DNA of 64,000 nucleotides from Massospora cicadina (GCA_022478985.1 JAKSZP010005276.1:124001-188000); one strand, 5' to 3'. Shown: positions 1 through 12,077, counted from the first letter of the stretch. The notes: generated by a model from the letters alone, not told the origin. Numbers and translations: made by a program.

Positions 1-1408
1 CGCCCAATAGCACTCTCTAATGCTGACACTAAACTACTCACAAAAATTCTAGCCAACAGACTGGGATCACTAGCCTCAAAAGCCCTATCACCCATCCAAT
101 TTGGTTTTACAACAGGGCGCTCCATCTGGTCTAACATACACTCCATCACTAATGTATGCCAATCCAAAGTGATGGGTGCCCTGGTATTCCTCAACCAGGA
201 AAAGGCGTACGACTGCGTCTGCTAGCCATACCTAAAAGTGTGCCTACATGCCTTCAACCTCCCATCCAGGTTCATCAACTGGGCAATGCTCCTCAGGGAA
301 TCCGCATCAATGGCGGTATGTGGCCCTGTTTTCCTGACCAACAGGATCACCCCGCGCAGAGGGCTCAAGCAAGGGGACCTCCTCATCCTGCTACTGTACA
401 ATTTCAGCTTTGACCCACTTCTCCACGTTGCTGACTCATGCCTCTGGGGAATAACTGCGCCAGGCCAGCCCCCTGTCAAGATACTAGCCTTTTTGTTTGA
501 CTATGCAACAGGTATAGCTGACAATAGCGATGCCTGACAGCTGGAGTGCACCCTAGAGGAATAATTCATGGTGAGCAGCACATCGCTTAATAAACAGAAA
601 ACCGAAATTATCCTCCTTGGCAAGTACACCATCAACTGGACCACATCCTCCACCACACACAACCCAAGACGCAAAAACTCGCTCGCTCTACCCTTTGCAT
701 TACCCGCACCACCCCTGTCCGCCACCTTGGGATATGGTTAGAGAACAGGGGGTATGCAGGTGAGATGACAAAAATAACCTGCTACAACAGATATCCAAGA
801 GAATCGCCTCCCTCAAGGGTAGATCCCCCAGGTTAATGGGGCGAGTGGCAGTTGCCAACTCGCTCATCCTCCCAATGCTGTGGTTCCCCACTCATACAAT
901 CCCCTTCTCCCCCACCTTTATAACGTCGATCCATGCACTCATCCAGGGTTGGCTGTGGCCTGGATCCCGCCCACCAGTCTGGGTTGAGATGCTGTATGGC
1001 CCACGCTCCAGTGGGGGCATGGGACTGATAGATTTCAAGCACCACACCAACTGCATCCTAGGCATCTGGATAGAGGAAGTGCTAACCCCTGACCCCCCAC
1101 AACAGCACTTGTCCAGGGCAGCGAGGGCCAACTTTGCGCAGGCACTCAAAATACCCAACCTGTACCATTCTTCCAGCTTACTAACGTACCTCACTAACCG
1201 CCCAAATGCAATAGGCCCACACGGAACCCCCCTCACTTTAAGCGCCTCCTCCAAACCATCTGCTGCATGGGGTGGACCATTGCTACCACCGGTACAGTGC
1301 AGGGATGGGGATGACCCAGACCCCACTTTGCGTTATGAAAGCCAGAAGACCACCCCCACAGAGATATACTCATATCGACCCTATCCATTGCTAGAGTTGA
1401 CTACCTAG
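1..1408 (+). pseudogene. LINE-A ORF2 reverse transcriptase, inactivated
   Basis: Frame 1 reads the RT core from base 1: FGFTTGRS, then NQEKAYDC, then RRGLKQGD, the usual LINE RT order. A TAG at 223-225 replaces a Trp codon that LINE-B keeps (VSWPYLK). A TGA follows at 535-537. The catalytic motif that reads FADD in LINE-B reads F-L-F-D-Y here (490-504), so one of the two metal-binding Asp residues is lost. After about 760 the reading frame shifts, and 836-1408 continues the protein (VANSLILPMLWF, then GGMGLIDFKHH), typical of the region after the RT palm in LINE ORF2. The enzyme would have copied its own RNA at a nicked target. With a missing catalytic Asp it should be dead even if translated. 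Confidence 0.85.
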
Positions 1409-1413
1409 ATGCT

Positions 1414-1994
1414 TTGGATATCCCCTACAACCTAACCACACAAAAGGCAATATGGAGGATGACGCACCATTTACTCCTCCAGCCAAGTGTAAGGGCCAAC
1501 ACCTGTCACTGCCTAAGAAGAACCCACAGAACGGAGGACCGCTCACACTCACTCCATGCAACCTGCGCAGTATGTGGAGAAGAGAGCTCCCTACACCACC
1601 GCCTAGAAACCTGCCCCCATCCAAAGCCATATGGCGAGAAGTCACACGCCTGCTCAAGATCCAAGGCGGCCAGGATTTCTCTATCTCAAAGAGCCTCCTC
1701 ACGATATGACTTTCATCCCCAATCCCATACACCCTGCGCACCCTATTGATACCCATTGCAATGTGGACGATCCACACTATTGCCTTGGATGCATTCAAGG
1801 GCATGATCCCTACCATCCATGAGGTTGTCAATGGGTTCCACGTCCATTTACCGGAGAATTTCCAAGCCTGGCTCTATGGGCATATGAGACCAAGACAGCA
1901 GAGACTCATAAAATCATGGTTCCCTCTCTGGTTCCTTCTCATGGACACCTTCCTTCACAACTGCTCTATAGTGGGGGCAACCCCCCTGGAATAG
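1414..1994 (+). pseudogene. LINE-A ORF2 C-terminal region with Cys/His knuckle
   Basis: Frame 1 (1414-1749) carries CAVCGEESSLHHRLETC at 1564-1614, a C-x2-C-x7-H-x4-C pattern like the zinc-binding motif at the ORF2 C-terminus of many LINEs. The following block moves through a second frame (IWREVTRLL) into a third (1746-1994, IAMWTIHTIALDAFKG to HLPENFQAWLYG), so at least two frameshifts separate the pieces. The same blocks are recognisable on the minus strand at 26860-27340 (LINE-C), which shows they are a conserved part of the family rather than chance open frames. The probable role is RNA or target-DNA binding during retrotransposition. Confidence 0.75.
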
Positions 1995-2149
1995 AGCACC
2001 ATTCCACCCCACACCTGGAGGTCCCAGCTGGCAACAGGGGTAACCTGTGTAACCTGGGGTGGCCAATCGTATATAGTCATTGTTTTTTCCCTCCCCCACC
2101 ATTTCCACACACATATCAGTAATGCCCATCCCCAGGGAAGCTTGACTCG

Positions 2150-2172
2150 GTTAAATAAAAAAATAAAGAGCA
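2150..2172 (+). other. A-rich 3' tail of LINE-A
   Basis: The sequence turns into TTAAATAAAAAAATAAAG and then loses all resemblance to LINE sequence. This is the expected 3' terminus of a non-LTR element. I could not find a target-site duplication because the 5' end is outside the window. Confidence 0.55.
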
Positions 2173-2344
2173 TCAAAATATGGCACTACATGACGTCTTT
2201 CAAGAAGAATCTGGAAACCAGGGCCGCGCCCTACTCTATCAGAGCTCTCACCAAAGGGAGGCGCATCCTTTGCTTTTCTCAATTGTATCATCAATGGTAG
2301 CCACCACAGTGTTGAGACCTCAACCCCTATTACGACTAGTTTAA

Positions 2345-3616
2345 TGGAGAGGTCTCGTCCTGAGTCTGGATGACCACATAAAGGCTTTCCAACAGCTATT
2401 TAATCTCCTCCAACTCCCACAGGAGATTGCCATTGTCACTTTCTGGGATCAACCAGGAGGCGTGTTCCCACAAGCATTGGTATAATGGACATCAGGCCTT
2501 ATAGGGAGCTTTATTTTCTGGCATAGCAATTTGAGGCCTTTCTCAGACTCAGAGATAGCAGAAGCCAAACCCACCATAAACCTCACCATTTACAATACCA
2601 AACTATCCCCATTTTCTCTCACGATTCATGATTTTATTTTTGACAATGAGGAAGAAACAGACAACACTACGAATATGAAACAAGATCAATCAACTGATGG
2701 CGCAGCTATGTCACTACTTCAGAAGAGAATCATTGATATCTCCATATGCACACCAAAAATCTTGCTTCCCCCCCAGAGCCCCACTATGCCCCAAGGTAGT
2801 GGAATTTATGAGTGAGCTTTCCCACCTCCTGCGACCTTAATACCAATCTTTGACATCACAAACCAAAACTATCTTTCAACACAAACAATTGACTCCATTG
2901 ATCAAAAATGGGATACTCCTGGAACCTTGGGTCTGCAGCCCAACCCGCAGGGACCCCGTAAGTCTTGGGGAACAGCCCTTGTAAATGGATAGGGTTCAGC
3001 ATCCATTACAGACGAAGAGGGGCCCCAAGGCTCCAGTGGACCTTCTGTCACAGCTGGGCGACCTCGCCCATGTGATAGATGAGCGCTTGGTGACAGCTTT
3101 CCTACACAAAGCCATCCCACTCCCACCCTTTTCCCCCGCTTCAATCATGGTAAGATTGATAGAAGGGGCTACAGTGAGATGGCTTACATCAGGGGGCATG
3201 GATAGGGCCCTGAGGCCACCCACTCCCCAGGCAAGCCATGGCCAAAAATTGGGAAAATGGCAATTTCCAACATTGGAGCCCAGCCAGTAAATTCTGGAAT
3301 GGGGGAGCCAGTCTGGGCTGGCCTGCTTCAGAAGCCAGATCAGAACACAGCTTGGATCGCAAACCCAGTTCCAAATAGCTTTGATCATCAGGCCCTATGC
3401 TCTGAAACAGATCCAGGAAGTTCCGATCATATGAGCAGCCCAATTTTGGGATTGGCCCAAATTGCAACAAACCTGATCCATGGACCCCTGCCTCCTGAGA
3501 CAAATCCAGACCGCCCCATCCATGTGAACAGGCCGATTCAAGTCATCAGGACCCAGATTGGCAGTATCAATTTGGCTTGGCCCCAAGAATTTGGGAAAAT
3601 TTGCAAAGATTTTTAA
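2345..3616 (+). pseudogene. GC-richer relic coding sequence, possibly retroelement gag/ORF1
   Basis: I do not recognise this with certainty. After LINE-A ends, one plus-strand frame is mostly open from 2531 to 3616, broken by only a handful of stops. It includes open pieces at 2531-2815 (acidic and polar, with DNEEETDN) and 3257-3616 (rich in Pro, Asn and Gly). Just upstream another frame reads LDDHIKAFQQLFNLLQLPQE, which looks like structural-protein sequence. Composition resembles the LINE more than the AT-rich gypsy DNA. The best guess is a decayed ORF1/gag of a retroelement, possibly the 5' part of another LINE placed head-to-tail behind LINE-A. No catalytic motif or clean zinc knuckle is visible. 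Confidence 0.25.
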
Positions 3617-5439
3617 ATCTTTTACCTGAATTAGAAGCTGCCTTCTACCCTTACTCTGAGACAGCCAACAGAATCCCTTTCCCATCCTTCAAATGACCAA
3701 TCCCTTGATACTTCCCCATGCCTATCGCCCAGTTTAAAAGTTTAGTGGCCCCACCAGGGCAGTTATTGGTTCATTCTTTTTTCCTTTCATTGAAATAAAT
3801 CTAATAAATCCACCTAGTTGCCATGGATTCAATCTGCCTTTAAAACAATTATAAAATGATTCCATCAATTGATCCAACGAAGCGTGCTATTGCCCAAGTC
3901 CTCTTTCCAATGTTCGCCAATTGAATTATCCAGTTACCCAATCCTGCACGTGTCAGCAGATCACAAATGTGATAATCCATCCCACCCCCAGTGGCAAACC
4001 CGCTGCTCCATTCATTTCCATGCATACGTTAAATGAAGGCATTTCCATTTGTTTGGGCGCCAAGTCCTCTGAAACTGCTCCCCAGTTGGAGCAGCCCCAA
4101 GGCGTCCCTGGCCCGCCATGCATGGGTTCAGCTTCCATAGCCGCCCCTGCCACTATGGGTCCAGCTCACCAGAGGGACCTAGAGCGTCTCCTCAAGGGGA
4201 AACTCAGTCTCAGCCCATCTCATGGGGTTTACAATACTTCTACCCATATTTCCAAAAAATGTGGTGGCCTCTGTGCCATCTACCGCTTGCACGAAATCCC
4301 CCTATCAGGATCTGAGGGCCATTAACCATGAACCCTGGAGGAGTTGTTCTCCCTGCCTCTCCAGCCCTTAAGTGTTGCCCCCGCAAGACTTGCGGTTGCC
4401 CCCAATGCAACCATCTGGTTTGCTTGGGGGCCTTCAGTATGTTACTGAACGTTTGCTTCCCTCACGTATCCTGTAAATCCCCACTTCTATTAGTCACCTG
4501 GACTGCTATGCCTCTGGCATTCTGGGGCCTTCAATGGTGCTCGCGCACCCCAGCTGGGAGCCCAGTCTAATTCTTCTTAGCCATATACATGACAGAACCA
4601 GACTTGTAAATATCTTGGGAAAGATAGCAGATAGCCTCTCAGGCACCATTTCTATCCCCATGAACCTAGAGCCCCCAATGATGTCCCCTATCAATCCAAG
4701 ATGATGGAACAAGGTAAAGATGACTATCATTAAAAGCTAATGATTAACGATCTCAGCCACATACATCAATCAACTTATTTTTTTGATCATTCTTTAGCTC
4801 ATTCTCCTCCGCCCAAGAAGCAGCAATGCCCTCCCAATTCCTCGACAAACCTTGGGATCATTACAAGTTTTAAAAAATTAGATAATGTTGCCTGAGTATC
4901 CATCATGAAAGGTTTTTATAGATCTGTTCGTGCTTTTTCAAAGTTACTTGGAAATCACAGTCAGTTCTAGACGTGTTTCCGTTAAAGCCTTGGTTATACC
5001 GGTGTTTCCAGAGACTTTTTTCTCTCAAGGGTGGCCAGGCCTTAATCTGTTGGTTACTATAGGGGCCACAGTTTTAGGAGCCTCACAAATCCAATGGTCA
5101 CTCCTCCCTATGCGAGATGTTTCACTTCCTGGCTCATGGACATTAAAACCTTGGCAACCTTTCTGTGAATCCTGACCTACTTTACACATAATCCTTGGCG
5201 TAGGATGTTGACGCCAACAATTGGTAAGCATTAGCCTGAAATGAATTTTTCTATTCTTCAAGTCATTTTATCAAATGCTAAAATTTCTCTGCTCCCCACC
5301 TTGGCAAAAGGGAACAATTTAGCAGCCAACGTGGAGTACTCCACCTCCAAAGCAATAGCTGAATTGCTCACAAAGCCCCAGATACTTGAGCCCTACAGTT
5401 GAGATCTTTGAAAAAAAAACAAGGCCAAACGTCTGCCAC
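3617..5439. other. Unassigned region with two short open frames
   Basis: Open frames occur at 3921-4325 (134 codons) and 4328-4570 (80 codons, with a Cys-rich stretch CCPRKTCGCPQC). I recognise no domain in either. The first half keeps the GC-richer composition of the preceding relic. From about 4740 the DNA becomes AT-rich and unreadable until the gypsy RT relic begins. Treat this as decayed repeat DNA. Confidence 0.3.
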
Positions 5440-6660
5440 CCCCTCCAAGTTTATAATGAGTTCTAATTGATGGTGGACCTTATCAAAATTAATTTCTTAA
5501 TCAATCCCTACACTGCAGCTAAGAACCAAGCCCTGAAAACCTAAATCAACGAGATTCTAGCTAAGGAGTGTTTAATAATAAAATGTCAACTGTATCATCT
5601 TTAATGGTGTTTAAGAAATCAGATAGCACTCTGAAGCCATGTGTAGACTATGGATACATAAACAACGTTACCATTCTTGACCCTTACCCACTTCAAATAG
5701 AGGCTGCAATCTTATAACTGATTGCAAATTTTAAGTATTTCTAAAACTGGATCTGGTAAATTGTGTTCCACCAAGTTAAGTGAAAGAAGGGCAAGAATAG
5801 CTACCAGAGATTCAATCATTCCTGACATATACCAGTTTAAAGTAATGCCTTTTGGTCTCAAAAACGTTCCCACTGTATTACAGAGGGTCAAACAACGTGC
5901 TAGGTTATTTTTATTTCACATGTGCAATGTCATGCATTGACAACGTCTTGGTTAGCTCCCTCATGCCAAACAACACAAAAAGTACATGGTATCTTTGGCA
6001 CCGCCTTACATAGATTGGGTCTTCAAAAAAACAATCTAAATGTGAGTTTTTAAAAATGAAGTCCAATTCCTAGGTAACCTTGTACTTAAGGATGGACGCG
6101 GCATCACCTCATCAAAACTAGAAGTTATAGAGGAGTGGGTAACTTCCACCACCTAGAAACAGCTTCGCATTTTCCTATGTCAGTCACATTCTTGTAAAAA
6201 ATCTTCCTAGCAATCTCAGAACTGGACACCCCCTCCACCATCTAATGGGCAAGAATGCGCTGTTCATCTGGTCAGAAGAATTTCAATCAGCTCATAACGC
6301 CATCAAGTAAGTTTTATCTCTGCACCTGTCCTGCTCCATGCTAAAGTAGATAAACCATTCATACTAACATGTGATGCCTTTGGAACAACTGTGGTGACAT
6401 TACTAGAACACTAGCACAATGGTTGCAAACACCAATCATTGTGTTTTTACAGGAAATTAATGGTGCTGAACAATCATGGGAAATATATGACAAGGAACTA
6501 GCCTCATTTCCTGGTCAATGATGCACTGGTGATATCTGATGCAAAGAGAGAAGTAAATAGTGACCATGCGCACAGACCACAAGTCACTCTTAATAACACA
6601 AACCGCAGTAACTAATTCACCGTCAAACCTGGATGCACCTAGACCCCTCAACTCCAATTT
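5440..6660 (+). pseudogene. G1 Pol relic: reverse transcriptase and RNase H
   Basis: The RT is traceable through scattered frames. VFKKSDSTLKPCVDYGYIN lies at about 5608-5665 and VMPFGLKNVPTVLQ at 5842-5883 (the family norm is close to MPFGLxNAPATFQ). The active-site box reads C-I-D-N at 5933-5944 where Y-[LI]-D-D is expected. VQFLGNLVLKDG, about 120 bases further on, is the thumb. RNase H remains as TMRTDHKSLLITQ near 6570. Stops occur every few dozen codons and no frame is usable. The Asp-to-Asn change in the catalytic box would abolish polymerase activity. Confidence 0.75.
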
Positions 6661-7289
6661 TAAAATATAAGTTCGTAAGGCTACAACTATTACAGAATAT
6701 ATTGACTAAAAGCCTGTCTGCCAAATATAATCCTGTGGAGGATGAGAGATTGGTAAAGGTTATTCCTCTGGAACAATTCTAGGCTAAACCATTAATGGAT
6801 GCATCTGCCCTTGCCAATGCACAGCCCTTTAACATCTAAAAACAAGACCATTAAGGTCACAGTTGAACCTACCACAAACCTCATAGCTCCAACTTAGCCT
6901 CATAACCATGAAACAATATGCAACTGTCAACACCAAATATTCCCTCCTAGATGCCATACTAGGTGCTCAATCTGAAAACCTGAAGGGCAGGCCCTAAGGG
7001 ATAAGATATAGTTAGGAAAAGCACATCCAGATGGCTCTCTTAAAAGGATAGGGTGATTTAATTTCACAATCAAATAAGGGATACTGGAAACTCTATGTTT
7101 ATGGTTTATAAGGTAACATCACGATCTGCTGCCCATGAAGATCCCTAGAACCAAGAAGATCATTAATTTGATAAAGAGAGTTTATAAATAAACATTCTAA
7201 AAATATTGTGCCTGCCTTGGTGGAACTCTACCTTTTATACACTAAATCAAAGTCATACAGAATGGGCCATAATAGACTTTTGAACGCAC
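5440..7289 (+). mobile_element. G1: old Ty3/gypsy relic, left piece (RT, RNase H)
   Basis: This is the most decayed gypsy element and the host of the nested cluster. Its left piece holds RT and RNase H on the plus strand. It stops at 7289, exactly where the G2 LTR begins, and integrase-like sequence on the same strand resumes after 22810. The flanks of G2 read CGCAC (7285-7289) and CCCAC (22811-22815), a near-match expected of an ageing 5-bp target duplication. I could not find LTRs belonging to G1 itself. Confidence 0.75.
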
Positions 7290-8395
7290 TGTCAGCTCTG
7301 GTGGTTGACTCTAAGTTAAACCTTTGACAAACATCAAATTGGGTCAACTACCCTTTCAACGCTTGAGCTAAACCTATATTCTCACCTCAAAGCCTATTGC
7401 AATCATAAAATTTGGGACAAATATCTCAATGATAATTCAATCAAGTATTTTAGCAAAGCGCTCAGCCCAAATACGCTTGCATATTAAGCTGATTTCCTAT
7501 GCATCAACTCTCAGCAATTGGTCTCAATTATCAGGAACACAATCAACTTTATCGTATATAAAACTATTTGGGGATAACCCAAATTAACGTCTGAAAATCC
7601 CACGGACTTCATATGAATGAAAAACGTAATCATTTTCCACCATAGGGGGAAATTCATATGTTGATCTGCGTAATTGGCATGATAGCACTTGCATGGACTG
7701 CCTAAAAAGGATTACCTAGTGCTATTGAGGAAGAGGCCTGCTGATGTCCCAATTAGGGGTGCGTCATTTACTTCAATTGATGCTAAAATTTTCACAGAAG
7801 GTCTATTTTGTCATCAGTATGACGAAACTGAAATCCAGAAAATCCTAGGTCAATTTTTCATGCTTTTATCGAAATTTTTGTACCTGAATTACTCCAAATT
7901 TTGAGAGTATATTGCCACTAATAAACCTAAGAAATGGTTTCAGTCATATCAGTCAAGGGCTGAACTGAGGTGATAAAGTATCTGTTAAAATTTTGTGATG
8001 GAATGTGGCAAGGAGATGCCTTAGAGGTATAAATACCAGCGCCTGGCCTAATGATCATTATCTAAATAATAGCTTCTAATAAAAGTTTTATTTATTATAT
8101 CTCTTTCCTGGTTTTCTTCCTGAAACCTTTCTTTGGATAAAAGTGTTGACAAGCTGGATGCGCCTAATCCACAGCTTGTATATCCACCTGCCTCAGAAGA
8201 AGTTCCCAAACACAAAGGGAAAATTATGCCCAATATCAGCTGGAAGAGTTGAGGCGAATTTAGTAGACATGGTGAGTTTTTAAACAATCCAAACACTGTA
8301 AACTACAGGCACTATCAAGGATCTATTATTGTAGCTTCAGCCCAAATAGACGTGCAGGATAACAAAAACAAGCGAGTGATTCTTAGATTTTGACA
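7290..8395 (+). repeat. G2 5' LTR
   Basis: This 1106-bp repeat starts TGTCAGCTCTGG and ends GATTTTGACA. It aligns along its whole length with 21702-22810, and in inverted orientation with 38370-39553. It contains a TATA box (8028-8035), an AATAAAAG-like polyadenylation signal near 8077, and is followed by a primer-binding site. Confidence 0.9.
8028..8035 (+). promoter_or_regulatory. TATA box in G2 5' LTR
   Basis: TATAAATA occurs in the context GAGGTATAAATACCAGCGCC. The same element recurs at 22442-22449 in the 3' LTR and, inverted, in the LTRs near 23925 and 38735. Transcription of the element would start just downstream. Confidence 0.65.
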
Positions 8396-8397
8396 AT

Positions 8398-8409
8398 TGG
8401 TGCTCACTC
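8398..8409 (+). other. G2 primer-binding site
   Basis: TGGTGCTCACTC lies two bases after the LTR end, where a tRNA 3' end would prime minus-strand DNA synthesis. The leading TGG pairs with the CCA tail. G3 carries nearly the same sequence (TGGTGCTCACTA). I cannot identify the tRNA. Confidence 0.7.
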
Positions 8410-8430
8410 AAAACCAGTTACATTCTCCTA

Positions 8431-9815
8431 AATGGATTCCAATGACCAATTCCTGGAAGAATCAGCCAGATTAAAAAGCAACAATGAGATGGAAACCAGC
8501 AACAAAGAAATCTTGGATTATTTTAATACCAGCCACCACAGCTCTGAAGCGGGTATTTCCTACTCCTTGGATCTTATCAGTGGGAGGAGCTCATGAAGAT
8601 ACAACCAGCCCAATTAATCTTACATCTTCATGCATAAAACCTATCCTGTAAACCCTATATCAAGGTCTTAGGATTGGTACTTCACGAATTGATGCCTCCT
8701 TCAGCCTGTTCTACTACCTCAAGGATCAGGCACTCAAGATGGAAATATATATGAAGTATTGTGACGCAACCATGGCATCTCTTTCCAGACGTCTCACAGA
8801 TAGTCAAGCAACTAACAAATTCCTGGTTAACTTTGTCCAACCCTAAATTAAGCATACCCAGTGAATAATTGTTAGACAAAATCTGGAAATTATGGAAATC
8901 TACCATGTGCAAAGGGGGGACAATCTTCGCAAAATTCCTTACTAGAAAAGCTAAATTCCAGTTTTGCTGAAGTATGAAAGGCAATTGTTGATAATATGGG
9001 AAATGATAATGAAGCTCATGGAGATTGAATACCCTCGAGGAGCTTCTGAATGAAGGAGTCCAAAAGATAGCCGCAGAAGTTCTGGCCCACCATGGGCTAT
9101 TACAATAAAGGGTACAAACTATGAATAACCACTGTCAAAAACTGGAAAGCCATTAAAACTCCCTATTAACCCAATCAGAACGACTTACCATACATGACAT
9201 TTTTGGCCATTGAAATCACCTGGAGTTAAATGCAAAAGTTGATGACTTTGAAGAGTATGTTTGCTGAACTGGATACTATCAACAAAAAATTTAAGGACCT
9301 TGCAGCAAGGCCAGCTGTTCTGGATAGGGATGAAGAGGATTCCCAGATCAAAGAGGAATTTTCTAAACTTTGGAATGTAGTGTCAAGATTTCAGGCTAAA
9401 AACACTAAAATTACTCAGGAAAATTGTGAACTCAAAATGCAGCTATCAGCTGCAAATTCTTGAGGATATAGTAAGGACAAAGATATAAAAATCATAACAA
9501 CCAACCAAGCTGCATTCAAAAAGGAGTATTAAACTTTAAAAAATATTTTGAATCCTTTAAAAAGCAAGGCTGCCAGTGCTCGCCCAACTTTATAAAAAAG
9601 AAATAGGAAAAAGCCCTACTTTTCTAGCAAAAAATAAAATGTGAAAGTAACTAAGGGCTGAATCAGGCATCAAAATCCAGTAGTTCAGAGTAATACCATA
9701 AAACCAAATCATTGGAAGTTGACACCAATTCAGAAATGGATATTTTGAACATCCATTCTATATTTAGAGTCCTAGAATCAATCCCAAATCCAGATACTTT
9801 CAAATGGGAAAGAGG
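8431..9815 (+). pseudogene. G2 gag, N-terminal part with coiled-coil segment
   Basis: Gag-like sequence begins shortly after the PBS with MDSNDQFLEESARLKSN and is quickly broken by stops and frameshifts. The best-preserved stretch is 9230-9463 (77 codons), rich in Lys, Glu, Leu and Asn with heptad-like spacing (SMFAELDTINKKFKDLAA), so a coiled coil is likely. A comparable charged helix occurs at the N-terminal end of G7 gag (59517-59768). The relic ends at the start of the LTR-like block at 9819 and the capsid portion resumes at about 10840. Gag would form the virus-like particle. Assignment here is by position and composition. Confidence 0.5.
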
Positions 9816-9818
9816 GCC

Positions 9819-10828
9819 TGTCGTGATTTTAATAAGATGGAATCCTCCAATGATTTAGCATTATTTGGAATGATATAGCCAATCCCGGTGTAATGGTTTA
9901 TTGACTGAATTTCGTGGTATTTAGTTTGATTTCTGGTTAGTTGCTCCCCAATTTGGGTTGAGCTGAAATTAGTATTCCACCGAGTGTGGTATTTAGGTTA
10001 AAGTGGGACCAATTGGTGGCCCTAAATTAGTTAAAAGGATCACTGGCAACTAATAGCCAAGGATGATCCAATCCATCAGCAGGATCAGTAGTCAACGTCA
10101 ATGGCCATTTGTGGTCCGTTGTGGGATTTCTGGCAGAAAGTCAATGTATCACTTCAGACATTTGCTGCCTGTATTGATCCAATGTAGGTGGATCCAACAA
10201 TTATGAGTTTGAGGCAGCTGAGGCTATTTCCAGTGCCTCATTTATTATCAAGATAAGGCGAGGATAGATGTTGGCAAGATGCCGAGATATTCTGTGTCAA
10301 AGTGAGCGACTGAAGTAGTTTCTGGCGCATTATTATTAATTTTAAGGTCAAATCCAAATTTAATGTCTATTTAGTTTATTTATTTATATGGTTCACTGAT
10401 GACGTAAGGCTGAGGATGAACCAAAACTAAATTGGACATCGGGAAGGATGGAGTGAGAGTGCGACGCCAGGGAAGAGATAATGTAAATAAAGAAGAAGAA
10501 GAAGAAAAGAAGTGGTTGGCTGGAAGAACCAGTGGAAGAGCCAATAGGTCAGCGATGGGTGCAGTAGCCCTTTTGTAAATAGTATAAATACCTGGCGCTT
10601 CACTTTCAATAAATATCTCCCTTTGTAGATTCTACCTTTGTTTATCAGTTATTATTTATTTTGTTGGTTATAGTTTAGGTTAAAGGGGATCCCCAAAATG
10701 GCACGGGTGACATGCCAAGGGGTTAGCCGGCGCTGCTAGCCCTGACGCCTAAGGCAAAATATCAGGGGCTGACCAGTCTTCATACTGGTTAGCCTGCCAA
10801 CTAGCAGAGCAAAGTCAATTTTCTGACA
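9819..10828 (+). repeat. Probable solo LTR inserted in G2 gag
   Basis: This 1010-bp block begins TGTCGTGATT and ends TTCTGACA, giving the TGTC/GACA ends seen in other LTRs here. Near its end lies AGTATAAATACCTGGCGC (about 10580) followed by CAATAAATATC, a TATA and polyadenylation arrangement like the G2 LTR. Gag-like sequence lies on both sides. The flanks GGGCC and GGGAA share only three of five bases, so a target duplication is not demonstrated. There is also a G/A-rich stretch just before it. I found no partner copy in the window. Confidence 0.5.
10492..10514. repeat. Short GAA/AGA-type microsatellite
   Basis: A run of AAGAAGAAGAAGAAGAAAAG sits inside the probable solo LTR upstream of its TATA box. 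Confidence 0.6.
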
Positions 10829-10839
10829 GGGAAAATTAT

Positions 10840-11656
10840 GGGTGATGATACACCAAGATGTTCCAGAAGAAGTACAACTCCTATGTCTAAAATAGGGCGT
10901 GATGACTTCAAACCACTGAATTTACCAAAGTTCAATAGGATGGGAACGTTCACTCTTTCCATAAATTATTTGAAAAAGCATTGAGAGGAGCATCAGACTA
11001 TGTGAAAGGATTAGAACTGATTAACTCACTCAATGCCAATAGCTGTGACCTCATTATGCCCTATTTGGGCGATGATTGGTCCTATATGGATGCCAAAATT
11101 GCAATAACAAATCAGTTTGGAGGGCCTGAGAAACTAGAACCAAAAAAGAGAGCTTCTCAATATCAAATTCAGACAGAATGAGACCATTAAGGACTTTGCA
11201 TACAGATTCTTCCATGAAGCACAAGTTCTGTGTGAGTGCAATGCAATAGATAAGTTTGACACCAAGATTGCAATATAGCATGCAATTATGCCCTTCCGTG
11301 AACTACACAATGTTATGCTGTCTAAATTCAATGGAAGCTTGGAAATTCAAGAGCCTACCTATTACTTAATAAGCTGTTCCCATAATTTTAATACTCCTAA
11401 TCGGGCAAAAAGATCAGCAAAAATCTCGATTTTTTGGGCCCAAAAAGAAACATGTTGTTTAACAAGTGGAAAAATTTCCAAAATATGAACCAAAATTTAA
11501 GCAAAAACAGCAAACAGGGCCATTTACTTGCCACATTTGTGGTCAACAAGGGCAATTTGCTAGACAATGCTTCAGACGGTCCAACAAAAAGCATTGGGTC
11601 AACTTTGTACTAGAAATACACAGTGACATTGAGGCGGGAAAAGAGCAGGTGGAGTA
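10840..11656 (+). pseudogene. G2 gag, capsid and nucleocapsid part
   Basis: Capsid-like sequence reads FKPLNLPKFNRMGTFTLS and then 10981-11181 (RGASDYVKGLELIN, then LGDDWSYMDAKIA). A frameshift near 11160 moves the continuation to NETIKDFAYRFFHEAQ. The nucleocapsid knuckle is at 11535-11576: CHICGQQGQFARQC has the C-x2-C-x4-X-x4-C spacing, but Gln occupies the position of the usual His. The zinc knuckle would package element RNA. The His loss suggests it is non-functional, though a family variant cannot be excluded. Protease follows downstream in the usual gypsy order. Confidence 0.75.
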
Positions 11657-12077
11657 GAGGCAGAATGCTCTAACTCCACCGATTTTCAAACCATTCCACC
11701 TGACCTGATGAGCTCTTTAGGGCCGAAGATGTTGCTAAAGATAATTTTCACCATATTGTGGCTAATGATGTCTTGAAGGTCACTACTCGGGCTACAGCAA
11801 AAGCAACTAAACCCTTGAAAATAAATGGATTAGCCCAAGCTGAAGTATAAAAACTCCTACGCAAAGAAGATTATTGATCAGAGTTTAGACCTCCAGACCA
11901 GATGTTTGACTGACCTACCTAAATTTAACAACGTTCAAGTAGACATTCCCTTGAAAACCTTAGCAGATAACTTCCCAGATATTTGCTCAAGCCTGAATCA
12001 CACCTGGAATTGGGCAGCAATCACAGCATTCATACAATGAATACTCTGAAAACTACTCTGATGTACTTATGTGGACA

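Larger units (their letters stand above)
1..2172 (+). mobile_element. LINE-A: Tad1-like non-LTR retrotransposon, 3' part
   Basis: This is the 3' portion of a LINE whose 5' part lies left of the window. It aligns from base 1 with LINE-B from 63107 on the same strand (both open with R-P-I-A-L-S), so the two copies share an offset of about 63106. The order is reverse transcriptase, a thumb-like region, a Cys/His knuckle, a conserved C-terminal block, a short UTR and an A-rich tail near 2150-2172. It is GC-richer than the gypsy DNA that fills most of the window. Stops and frameshifts make it non-autonomous. Assignment to a Tad1-type family rests on protein motifs recognised by eye, without a database search. 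Confidence 0.85.

Noticed and set aside
892..1326. 144-codon minus-strand frame
   Set aside because: It is the antisense shadow of LINE-A ORF2 and encodes no known motif.
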